Shown here: in pieces, positions 55,397 through 64,000 of the stretch
How positions within the stretch are numbered: the stretch's first letter is position 1
How the letters are laid out: each line of letters starts with the position of its first letter
Assembly: GCA_028673005.1 (NCBI GenBank)
Contig: CM054115.1
Coordinates: forward strand, 4,075,501 to 4,139,500
DNA length: 64,000 nt
Direction: 5' to 3'
Origin: Tanypteryx hageni
Lineage: Eukaryota > Arthropoda > Insecta > Odonata > Petaluridae
The notes under the pieces: model-generated
Told to the model about the DNA's origin: nothing
The model's input: only the letters and a program-made list of their open reading frames with translations
The model's database searches: none
Translations under genes and position numbers: made by a program

Positions 55397-56455
55397 TGTC
55401 ATTTTTATGAAAAAACGGTCAGCAAAATATGATATATTGCACAAATACGAGATATCATTTGATTTTATGTATGTGTTTGGGCTCTAGATCGGCCAACAGA
55501 CCGACAGACAGCATGGCGAAAACCACTTTTATGGACTCGGGGACGCCTAAAACGTGCATTTTCATCAAAATCTTGAAATCGAATTTTTTCACGAAAGCAA
55601 TACTTTCTCAATATTCTATGTATATGAGAAAGTAAAATTTATGCTCGGGTAATATAAGGCAGACTCATATTTACCAACTCGAAGAATAAATTAGGTACAG
55701 GAGCAACATAATGTACATACCATATTTCTTGACATATAAGACGCACCCCAGTTTTTAGAATATTTTCAGAAAAAAAATATTTTGGTTCACCAAGGCATTT
55801 AGGAAGGGCCACGGTGTGTGTCATTTCCAGCCGTGATTAAGTCCGTATCTGGCTACATTTACAGAAAATATTATGGCGTGATAACAGTTAAATATAACAT
55901 TTTCGATAAACTTAATTCTTAAAATAAATAGGATGATCTAAAATATATATAATTGCTTCAAGACTGTATACCTAAATGTGCCCTGCATGAACTCAGCAGT
56001 CATATTATTTAAAGCTGTTGGAGTATGCCACAAACATCGCACGTATAGATACCCTTTACCGATAGTACTTACTTAAACTTAAGTTCAACGTGATATTTGA
56101 ATATAATGGGATAAATAATAAATGGAATGCATATGGAATAACAATACATACGCTCAACTAGCCCTTTTTCTTCTGCAACTTTCTTTGTCTCGTACATAAT
56201 GATTTTGTATCAATACAGCCATACAAAACTTCCTCTGTTCTACTGTCAATCATTCTAGTTGTGGCCATTTAAGACCAACCTTACGAAGACTATATTTCTC
56301 TTATCCCATCAGCTTCAAGTTTTCTTCATTTTTTCTATTCACGGATCATTTTTTTATGGACCGAAATGACGTGATGTGGTTTCCGTGCATTTTTGCGTAT
56401 TGAATCACCTGAAGCTTATAAGTAATCAAAGTTTCTAAATAATATTACAAAATTA
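55397..56455. other. Unassigned DNA with one pogo-like terminus
   Basis: TACCATATTTCTTGACATAT followed by AAGACGCACCCC (55726-55757) looks like the start of a pogo-type TIR element beside TA. No partner was found. CGGCCAACAGACCGACAGAC (55488) is a repeat-like stretch. No gene. Confidence 0.4.
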
Positions 56456-56830
56456 TTATTCTTTTATCGCATTAGTGCAGTCGAAGCAAGTGCAATGCAT
56501 TTTGCCCATGTACTTCCCACAAACCATTTTCTTGCATACTGTGCATTTGGTTGAGGTTTTATTATCCCTGCAATTTTCCATGATTTGGCATCTTCGGCAT
56601 TTTGGAACAGCTTCTTCCAAACCAGATCCTTCATCTTGACTATCATAATTTGTCCACTTTTTCACATACCTACTTCACTCGTAGCTTCTCTGCAAGCTGT
56701 CTGATGAATTTTACCCATAAAATTTTCTTACCAGTGACAGCTGTGTATATCACGACAGTATTTATTGCCACTAAATCAAGAATGTTATAAAAGATATGTC
56801 TGTCTGACACATCCTCGAGGCCTGCACGTT
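56456..56830 (-). pseudogene. piggyBac transposase C-terminal end, remnant 5
   Basis: Minus strand: LDLVAINTVVIYTAVTGKKI and FIRQLAEKL-like (56690-56790) correspond to the region after the third catalytic Asp. After a frame change comes KWTNYDSQDEGSGLEEAVPK and the cysteine-rich end CRRCQIMENCRDNKTSTKCT, CKKMVCGKYM..HC..C (56456-56620). Upstream (56785-57045) no catalytic motif is recognisable. Confidence 0.65.
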
Positions 56831-57621
56831 ATTGTGCATTCAAATACTTCCAGGGACTGAGCAAAGGGCTTGTTGAGATAAAATGAGTGAAAGAATATAT
56901 CTCTAGGTTCAAACCCACACACACAATGTTGCATTTTTGGGACAGAAGACATTCGAGTGATGATTAGGAGGAAGAATCGGGGAGATAGAGGAATGCAGGG
57001 TTGGATGCAAAGAACAAGCTGAAAAAAATAGTAATTCAATATCACCAGCTACGATAAAATGGAAGCATTTTGGCTTTCCATGTTGAAGAAAATATGTTTC
57101 ATTCTACACTCAGATCAAAATAACCCATATGGGCAACCAAGGTAAATTTCTTTATAATTCATGACATATTTTTATAACAAGATTAAAATCTCTTGTGGGT
57201 AAATACCTTCTAAATTGATTAAAAGTCACGAGAGGAAATTGGGTTCAAGATCATATTAGAGTAGAAAAATGCATTCAAATTCTCCTTCGAGTCAAATTCT
57301 AGTGTTATGAGGTATTTTAAAAACTAATTTTTTAGCTGCCACCACCACCACACCTCCTGCCGGCGATTATTGTAAGCACTTTATGCTTAGTTATGTCTTA
57401 GTAATGCTCCTTTTTATTTTCTTAATTGTTGGAGTTTCCTGGCTATATCCAGTATCTGAAGGCAACAGTTTATTTCTGTTCTTTGTAAAGTCTTTAAATT
57501 TTTCTCGCAGTTCCTTTAAATGTTTATTATCATTTAACCTGGAAATTGGTGGGATAATATGAAACTATGCAGAATGGCACAAGCTGTAATTTTGGAAATA
57601 ACTTTGAAACAGAAAAAATTC
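56831..57621. other. Unassigned AT-rich DNA
   Basis: No gene or terminal repeat recognised. Confidence 0.4.
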
Positions 57622-57692
57622 TGCTATGGCCGGGAATCGAACCCGGGTCTTCCACTTGTCGGGCAGATATTCTACCACTGAACTACCGTAGC
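57622..57692 (-). tRNA. tRNA-Gly-like gene or pseudogene (predicted anticodon GAC)
   Basis: The 71 nt minus-strand sequence folds as a cloverleaf. The acceptor GCTACGG/CCATAGC has one C-A mismatch. The D arm is GTTC...GAAT; the T arm CCCGGGTTCGATTCCCGG is perfect; the discriminator is A. A-box TAGTTCAGTGG and B-box GGTTCGATTCC match consensus. The body is closest to eukaryotic tRNA-Gly. The anticodon stem TCTGC/GTGGA relies on wobble pairs and the loop is CCGACAA, with C instead of the near-universal U33 and GAC at the anticodon place. A decayed tRNA-Gly or SINE head is likelier than a functional tRNA-Val. Confidence 0.65.
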
Positions 57693-57951
57693 AGATAATC
57701 TTTCCTGTTTCTGAATGCGGGTGTTTTTCTTAGTCATTTAGCCTATTTGGAATTTATAGAAATATTACAGGTATGGAGAAAGTCATGTGGTGGCCACATC
57801 AGATTTTTTTCCTTTTCACTGATAGTTGACTCAGATTTAATTTTTGAACACTACTGGTTTTTAAAGCCCCATGCTCTGGGAAACAACTCAAATAAAATTC
57901 CAAAAAAAACTTCTTCCTTAGCTCATTTCATTATAATTACAAAGTAATACA

Positions 57952-58032
57952 GTAAAACCCTGTATTTATGTTATCGGAATGTATGTTTTCCTGTTGTTTA
58001 CAACATTTTATTTGGGTCCCGTCAATTTTCCT
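57952..58032. mobile_element. Terminus of the Tigger-type MITE family seen at 44858-44996
   Basis: TA|CAGTAAAACCCTGTATTTAT (from 57952), then TTATCGGAATGTATGTTTTC and GTCCCGTCAATTTTCCTA, match the reverse complement of 44900-44996 for about 80 bp. They stop abruptly at the piggyBac remnant that follows. Confidence 0.6.
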
Positions 58033-58793
58033 ACACACAGATCTCATGCTGTCTTCAATTTGATGATGCTGAATTGCATACACAAAGTCGAGGAGCTGAC
58101 AAACTGTCACCAATATTATCTGTATTTGAAGCTTGGACATATGCTTTGCAAGATACTTAACATTCTACATGATAAAGTCATGGTCGATGAGCAGCTGGTA
58201 ATCTTTAGAGGAAGATGTCCATTCCGCCAATATATACCATCCAAACAAATATGGTATAAAATTGTGGGCAGCATGTGACAGCAAAACATGCTATGTTTTC
58301 AACATGCAGGTCTACACAAGGAGGGAAGCAAATCAATCAAGAGTGATCAATCAGGGAAAGAGAGTTATACTGGATATGGTAAATGGGTTAGAGAAAAGTG
58401 GAAGGAATATTAGTACAGATAACTTCTTTACAAGTCTTAGTTTAGAAAGAGAGCTTGAACAAAAACAACAAACCCTGCTGAGAACAATAAGAAAAAATCG
58501 TTCGTAGTTGCCACAAGAATTCACAACTACCAGAAGAAGGGATTATATTCATCTCTGTTTGGATTTCAGAATTCAGCTACTATTGTATCATACTGTCCTA
58601 AAATAGGCAACGTGGTGACACATTTGAGCACTATGCATTACACAACTGAAACAAATAACAAAAAAACTGCCAAACCTCACATGATCCTGGATTATAATGC
58701 AACAAAGTCAGGTGTTGACACTACGGATAAATTAGTCCGAACATGTACAACAAAGCGTGCTAACAGAAGATGGAAAATGATTCTGTTCTATAA
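58033..58793 (+). pseudogene. piggyBac transposase catalytic core, remnant 6, all three Asp present
   Basis: In three frames: VDEQLVIFRGRCPFRQYIPS (58180-58240); KLWAACDSKTCYVFNMQVYT (58257-58316, first catalytic Asp retained); RNISTDNFFTSLSLERELEQ (second, about 58404-58460); then PHMILDYNATKSGVDTTDKL (third, about 58676-58735) and NRRWKMILFYNT, where a pogo-type MITE cuts it off at 58794. The N-terminus and cysteine-rich end are absent. Frameshifts lie near 58250 and 58510-58610. Confidence 0.8.
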
Positions 58794-58795
58794 TA

Positions 58796-58920
58796 CCGTA
58801 TCTGCCCGAATATAAGCCAACCCCCCAAAAATTTCCATTTTGACAAAAAAGGAAGTTTTGTAGATTTTATGCTGAAGTGTGCCGGGCATGCATGCACGGC
58901 CTAGAATACATTATTGGAGA
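58796..58920. mobile_element. Partial copy of the 42598-43817 MITE
   Basis: TA|CCGTATCTGCCCGAATATAA (from 58796), then TAGATTTTATGCT(G/T)AAGTGT(G/A)CC and CTAGAATACATTA, match the first about 120 bp of the 42598 element. Similarity ends near 58915 and no right terminus was found. It inserted in the preceding piggyBac at a TA. Confidence 0.75.
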
Positions 58921-59734
58921 TCAAAGAATAGAGTGGGAAATGGTTTAGTTGCTGACATTTGAAATATTACTCCAATTAATAATTTTGCATTGTTGAATTT
59001 GTTCCACATTCAGTTACGATAATTTCATTCATCTTCATTTTCACACAAGGTCAAATAAAGAAATAGCGACCTTGCAAAGATAATTTTTAATCCAAGTCTA
59101 TTTCCAATGAAATTAGCATTTACATTGGCAGGGTGTCTACTGGTACTGGAAATATACTGGGATTTTGGATAAGATACTGGAAAATAAAGAGTTTCTCCGT
59201 GATTTAAGAAAGTTCATACACGACCTGGAATTACTGAAATGTTGAAAACTTTTTGTTCTCGAATATGTTCATATTTCTGATATGTCCTGGAATTTCTTAT
59301 TGAAATTCCAATATCGATAGGATGATTATTGCATCCTAGTTTTTATATCAATAACATAATTATTGCTTGCAGCTCATACAATGGGAGGTTGGTTGGGTGA
59401 TGGGTGGTTTTAATCTTCCCATATGTTTTTGGGTTAGCTTTCTGCTATGCTTAATATTAATTAATATATTTTTTAAAATTTAGTATGCTTTATGAAATCC
59501 CTTGAGGTTCTTTATAGATTCCTAAAATATGCTGATTGAACTGAATTTAACTTAACTTGTGAGGGCTCTTGAATTGAATTGAATTATTAGGGGGCAAGGA
59601 AAGAAAATAGGTTAAAACCTAAGAATCTGTGCCATAATAATTATATTAAATTACATGTGACTGAAGTTACTGTAATTTTCTTGTTGTAGTTCTAGATGAC
59701 TGTTCATTGTGTGTCCTTCGATTTTTGAGAAGAT
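58921..59734. other. Unassigned AT-rich DNA
   Basis: Nothing recognised. Confidence 0.4.
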
Positions 59735-60541
59735 ATGAGTAAAATTAGAGGGAAAACCTTGTTCAAGAAAGAGTGGTTGGACAGAAGACTGTTTGCAGAT
59801 TGGAATTGGTTGCAGAAAGTGGACAGTGATAAGACTAAAGGGCATTGTTCTTTGTGTAGAACTAACTTTGATGTTAGCAATGTGGGGGTATCTTCAATCT
59901 GATCTCATGCCATTGAAAAAGTCAAAGCTGCAAGTGGAAACAAGAAAACTAGTTGACTTGGTTCCTGTCAAAAACATTCCGTTAGCTGCAGGCATTGGAC
60001 CTGGCCTTGCACCTGCTGAAGTGGCACACTCCAGTGCGAATGACGGAAAAGAACTTGCTGAACATCATGCGACTAAGGATACTCTTAGGAACTTCATCAC
60101 TAAAGATGAAGTTATCTGTGAGGAAATATTATGGGCTCTTAATCAAGTAATGACACCTTCTGCTCGAAGTTTTTCTGTTTGCAGTGATCTTTACAAAACA
60201 ATGGTTTATGACAGTGAAATTGCCAAGAAATTTAAACTAAACTTGGATACTTAATAACATTTAGACTAGGTCCATATTTCCAAAAAGAATAGGCAGTTAT
60301 GGTTAATGAGTGCCCCTTTTACTCTATTTCTTTTGATGAGAGCATGAATACTGTTGCTCAGAAAGGCTAGATGGATGTTTTGAGATTTTTGGATATTTAA
60401 CTTATACCTTTTTGGTCATGCTACTGCAGAGGACCTCCTGATGGCTTTCTTGCTAGCGTTAAAGGACGTGTGTTTGGATGCCAAAGAAATGCTTCAGGTA
60501 GCTATGGACGGACCAAACGTGAACCTCAAGCTTAGTTTTTG
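59735..60541 (+). pseudogene. hAT-like BED-finger protein relic
   Basis: It starts MSKIRGKTLFKKEWLDRRLF at 59735. A BED-type finger follows (GHCSLCRTNFDVSNVGVSSI, stop, SHAIEKVKAA). After a frameshift come LAEHHATKDTLRNFITKDEV, CEEILWALNQVM and MVYDSEIAKKFKLNL (to 60254). Then VNECPFYSISFDESMNTVAQ (about 60302-60365), and after further shifts FGHATAEDLLMAFLLALKDV and MLQVAMDGPNVNLKLSF, stop at 60541. The order BED finger, 'EILWAL', 'FDES', 'DGPN' fits a hAT-derived gene family widespread in animals. At least four lesions. The C-terminal dimerisation domain is missing. Confidence 0.75.
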
Positions 60542-61105
60542 AAATTCTTAATTTTCTTATGTATTGATGACACTGGTCAACAAAGATTTTGTTAGATGTA
60601 AAATATCTTCTGTTTCTTATGTATTTTTACTTGCTGATTTCAAAAATGAAGTCATAATTTTTTTATCACCCACCATTTTTGTGTAACAGACATAATAATA
60701 TGTATATAGAAATTAGTGTATAAATAAATATTACTTATTCTGTTCATAGAAAGAAACAGCTAGTTTGTAAATGTTGGTTTGTTTGTGTGTTGACTTCTAA
60801 CATGAGGTCATTGTTTGCACATCACTATGAGTTATCACCTTGGATCTCTTTGCTCTCAGTTGAGTGTCAGCTTTCATTTGTGAATCATGCCTATTGTCTG
60901 TGACTCATAGTCCAAAAACTATGAGTCATCACCTTGGGTAGGCAGCTACTAACGTAAATATGCTGACAATTTTACAATGTCTCATTCAGTATCTTTTCTT
61001 TGCTCTCAGTTGAGTGTCAGCTTTCATTTGTGAAACATGTCTAATATTTGTGTTGTAGCTTAGTGGTGAATATTTTTAGTGTGTAGTGTGTTTTTTAAGG
61101 GAAAC
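60542..61105. repeat. Direct and inverted repeats upstream of the uncharacterised gene
   Basis: CTTTGCTCTCAGTTGAGTGT (then CAGCTTTCATTTGTGAA) occurs at about 60849 and 61001, about 152 bp apart. GACTCATAG and CTATGAGTC form an inverted pair around 60902-60930, with a third CTATGAGTTATCACCTTGG at 60825. They could be terminal or sub-terminal repeats of the element that carries the next gene. Confidence 0.6.
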
Positions 61106-62776
61106 ATGCCTCGAAATTGTAAAAGTCACCCAAACAATTTTTGCTATATTTGTGGTGAATTAACTTTTAAGGTACAGAGGCTAAATATTACCCCTCTAGT
61201 TAGTAAATCATATGAACTTTATTTTGGATGCAAAGTAGGTGATAAGGACAAATCTTGGGCCCGTCACATCTGTTGTGCTTCATGTGTAACACTACTGACT
61301 GGCTGGCTTAAAGTATCCCGCCACATGCCATTTGCAGTTGCATGGTTTGGAGAGAACCTAATGATCATTCATCAGATTGCTATTTTTGCTTGACTGACAT
61401 ATCTGGAATTACATCTATGTCTAAACGTACTGTAAAGTATCCAAATCTTCCATCAGCTATTAGATCTGTGTCCCACAGTCCAGAGCTTCCTGTACCTAAG
61501 CCACCAGAAACATGGACCTTAGATGAAGAAGATGATGGTGATGTCGAGACCTGGAGTGACTCAGGAGATGAAATACAGAATGGCCCAGCATTTATGGAAA
61601 GCCTGACTTCTTCTAACCCTCACTTGATAACTCAGTCTGAATTCAATGATTTGGTTTGTGATCTTAATTTATCTAAAAGTCAAGCAGAACATTTGGCTTC
61701 AAGATTAAAAGGATGGAATCTTCTTGATCAGGGCACTAAAATATGTTTTTTCCGTAAACGTTAACAGCAATTTGAACATCTATTTTCTAAAGAGGAGATA
61801 TAGTTTATTGCAATGATGTTGATTCTCTACTGGAGGCATTGGGGTAGCAGCACAATCCTCAGGAGTGGCATTTGTTCATAGATTCCTCAAAGGTGAGTTT
61901 AAAAGCAGTCCTGATTCACATAGGAAACAAGTACCCATCTGTTCCACTAGCCCATGCTGCTCACATGAAGTAATCGTATGAAAAAATGAAACTTCTGCTA
62001 ACCAGTATCCACTATGAAAAGTATTTCTGGCATGTCTGTGGAGATCTAAAAGTGATTGCTCTGTTACTTGGGTTACAGCTTGGGTATACCAAATTTTGTT
62101 GCTTCTTTTGTGAATGAGATAGCAGAGATAGACAAAACCACTACATCAAAATGCAATGGCAAAAAAGAGAAACACTCACTCCAGGAAAGAAAAATATAGT
62201 TAGTCAGCCACTGGTTAGTTCTGAAAAAATCTATTTACCGCCATTGCACATTAAACTAGTTTTGATGAAAAATTTTGTAAAAGCGATGGATCGTAATGGA
62301 CATGGATTTCTCTTCTTGAAAAATAAATTTCCGAGAATTAGTGAGGCAAAAATCAAAGAAGAAATTTTTGTGGGTCCTCAAATAAGGGAACTGATGAAGG
62401 ATGCTTTGTTTGAAAGCCAACTGAATGAAACTGAAGCAGCTGCATGGGCATCTTTCAAAAAAGTAGTCACCAACTTTCTGGGAAACTACAAAACAGAAAA
62501 CTACAGGCAACTTGTGAGTGAGCTTCTTGTGGCCTACAGAGAAATGGGGTGTAATATATCTCTAAAAATACACTTTTTGGACTCTCGTTTGTACGGTTTT
62601 CCTCTGTGCTGTGAGCGACGAACATGGAGAATGCTGTCATCAGGACATCTCTGCTATGGAAAACCGGGTACCAGGGAAAATTGAGCCCAAAAATGTTGGC
62701 TGACTACTGCTGGACACTTAAAAGGGATGTTCCTCAAGCAAAGTTCAGCAGACAATCCACATCAACCACATTTTAG
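61106..62776 (+). pseudogene. Uncharacterised cysteine-rich multi-copy family protein, degraded
   Basis: It starts MPRNCKSHPNNFCYICGELT at 61106, with a cysteine/histidine-rich N-terminal region (CYICGE, YFGCKVGDKDKSW, HICCASCVTLL) that looks zinc-binding. After a frame change near 61340 come WREPNDHSSDCYFCLTDISG and an acidic linker, then a stop-broken middle (EWHLFIDSSK-like, WHVCGDLKVIALLLGLQLGY; 61865-62090) and a long stretch 62151-62560. The end is rebuilt across two more shifts as AVSDEHGECCHQDISAMENR and MLADYCWTLKRDVPQAKFSR, stop 62776. I recognise this as a repeated, unnamed family from invertebrate genomes, without assigned function. I see no DDE, RT or BED signature that I can defend. 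Probably transposon-derived. Confidence 0.65.
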
Positions 62777-63779
62777 GTTAATAAATATATACTAAATTTT
62801 TTTACATTAATAAAAATACCTTTAATTTGAATAACATACATCTTTCGATTACTTAAAAACCCTGAGTGATAGAAAAATTTGGTAAACAGATATGAAATCA
62901 GCGCAAAAAATTCTATAAGAATCACCATCTTCTTACCATCTAACAAAAAGTTTTCTTTTGTTATCTAGTGTAATTTTACATTAAGACTGAAAAAAGTAGT
63001 GTGTTAGTCTTGATTGTAACATAAACATATATGATAATGTTACCTTTTTTCTGATATTGTCTTTGTTTGCCTTTGATTATGTTAATATTACATGATTTGT
63101 TATTTTTGCAATGAGAATTCTGTATACTTCATATTTTTGTATCATAAAATAAATTTTGCCTTGGTGAGAAAATGATTGGCTGTCGATGAAGCTGGAGGCC
63201 AAAAACAATTGTTTTCATTTATTTTTTAACAAAATTAAATAAAGTTACAAAATTTTATATAGGGTACAAATCCTCGTAACTAAAGATTTTCAGTATGCAA
63301 AAATACATTATGCAACTTACAAAACAAGCAAAAATTATTTACAATATTTACAAACTTACGAGGAAGCCCACAAGGTGTGACACTTGCATCGAATTGAGAC
63401 TTTGCAGAATGAATGTATATGCAAAATAGTGGACTCCTATTTCTACCTAGGTGTCAACTCGATGCCATTTATGAGAAAATGCCCTTTGAAAATCACGATG
63501 CGAGAGTCAACAAAATAAGAACTGTAAAAGTCCTTTCAAAATCAGCCAAGATCGGTGGTGCAGGAGAACCGAGCTGCATTTCAAATATTTTTGTCGGAGT
63601 TCGATTCCCGAAGGGACAAATTTTATATATTTTTTTGCAATTTCCAGCATATCGTCGATAAAACTTGCACGATATCTTTTTTTAATTTATTCCATCCATT
63701 ATAACTACTAGTTTCTTCAGCGTATTTCTTCACGAACAAAATTTTACGGATCACTACCCATTCGCTTTATATTCATGAT
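62777..63779. other. Unassigned AT-rich DNA
   Basis: No gene. AGTTCGATTCCCGAAGGGAC at 63599 resembles a pol III B box but has no clear A box upstream. Confidence 0.4.
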
Positions 63780-64000
63780 CAATACATGAAGAGATTTAAA
63801 AGAAGGAATACAGAACAATGCATCGAAATAACCCAAGAATATTGTGACATGACATTTATATTTATAATGCCAATAATTGAACCAGCAACCAATTTATCAT
63901 AATGAACAATACATGACGAGATTTGAAAGGAGGAATACAGACCAATGCATCGAAATAACCCAACAATATTGTGACATATTGACAAATATAATTATAATGG
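63780..64000. repeat. Tandem repeat, period about 126 bp, cut by the window end
   Basis: Two copies start at 63780 and 63906 (CAATACATGA(A/C)GAGATTT(A/G)AAA, then GCATCGAAATAACCCAA and AATATTGTGACAT). The second runs to the edge, so the array may continue. Confidence 0.8.

Noticed and set aside
57979..58278. Single protein starting at 57979
   Set aside because: Its first part is the MITE terminus at 57952-58032; only the part after about 58033 belongs to the piggyBac relic.
63585..63620. Possible second tRNA or SINE (B-box-like AGTTCGATTCC)
   Set aside because: No A box at a suitable distance and no cloverleaf could be drawn.

Overview
This window looks like nuclear DNA of an animal with a large, AT-rich, repeat-laden genome, most likely an arthropod. 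I cannot name the species. There are no bacterial-style operons. Nearly all recognisable coding potential is transposable-element protein, mostly broken. The only host gene I can support is two in-frame exons on the + strand, 5608-5914 and 40346-40656. They join through a split codon (phase 1) and resemble the C-terminal region of the nuclear pore membrane glycoprotein gp210/NUP210. That makes 5915-40345 a single 34.4 kb intron packed with nested transposons.

Left flank (1-5.6 kb): a Tigger/jerky-type transposase pseudogene cut by the window edge, a piggyBac transposase pseudogene, and a lone pogo/Tigger DNA-binding domain. Inside the intron, in order: a 460 bp hAT-type MITE with perfect 8 bp target duplications; a tRNA-derived SINE promoter; a pogo-like DDE transposase gene split by a 2.95 kb piggyBac; a cluster of Penelope-like elements (PLEs) whose terminal repeats carry hammerhead-ribozyme cores, one set arranged as a 113 bp-arm palindrome; a complete Tigger element in a TA microsatellite; two degraded RTE-type LINEs, one interrupted by a 1,058 bp TIR element; a different PLE (RT plus GIY-YIG) with a clear 3' hammerhead ribozyme; and an RTE LINE (33488-36817) with an uninterrupted ~1,000-residue endonuclease/RT frame, target duplications and a paralogous empty site at about 51.28 kb.

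Right of the second exon (40.7-64 kb) lie a deleted mariner-type transposase, several TA-flanked pogo-type MITEs, a third kind of PLE beside a Tx1/L1-like LINE, a ZBED-like hAT pseudogene, four piggyBac remnants, a tRNA-like locus, a BED-finger hAT relic, an uncharacterised cysteine-rich multi-lesion gene (61.1-62.8 kb), and tandem repeats running off the right edge.

The elements do not form a pathway. They record layered insertion: PLEs and TA arrays first, then Tigger and RTE copies inside the TA arrays, then MITEs inside RTEs, and piggyBac inside a pogo gene. I found no cellular defence system or gene cluster. The most interesting signals are RNA-level: hammerhead cores, a conserved UNCG-type hairpin at RTE 3' ends, and the nearly intact RTE.
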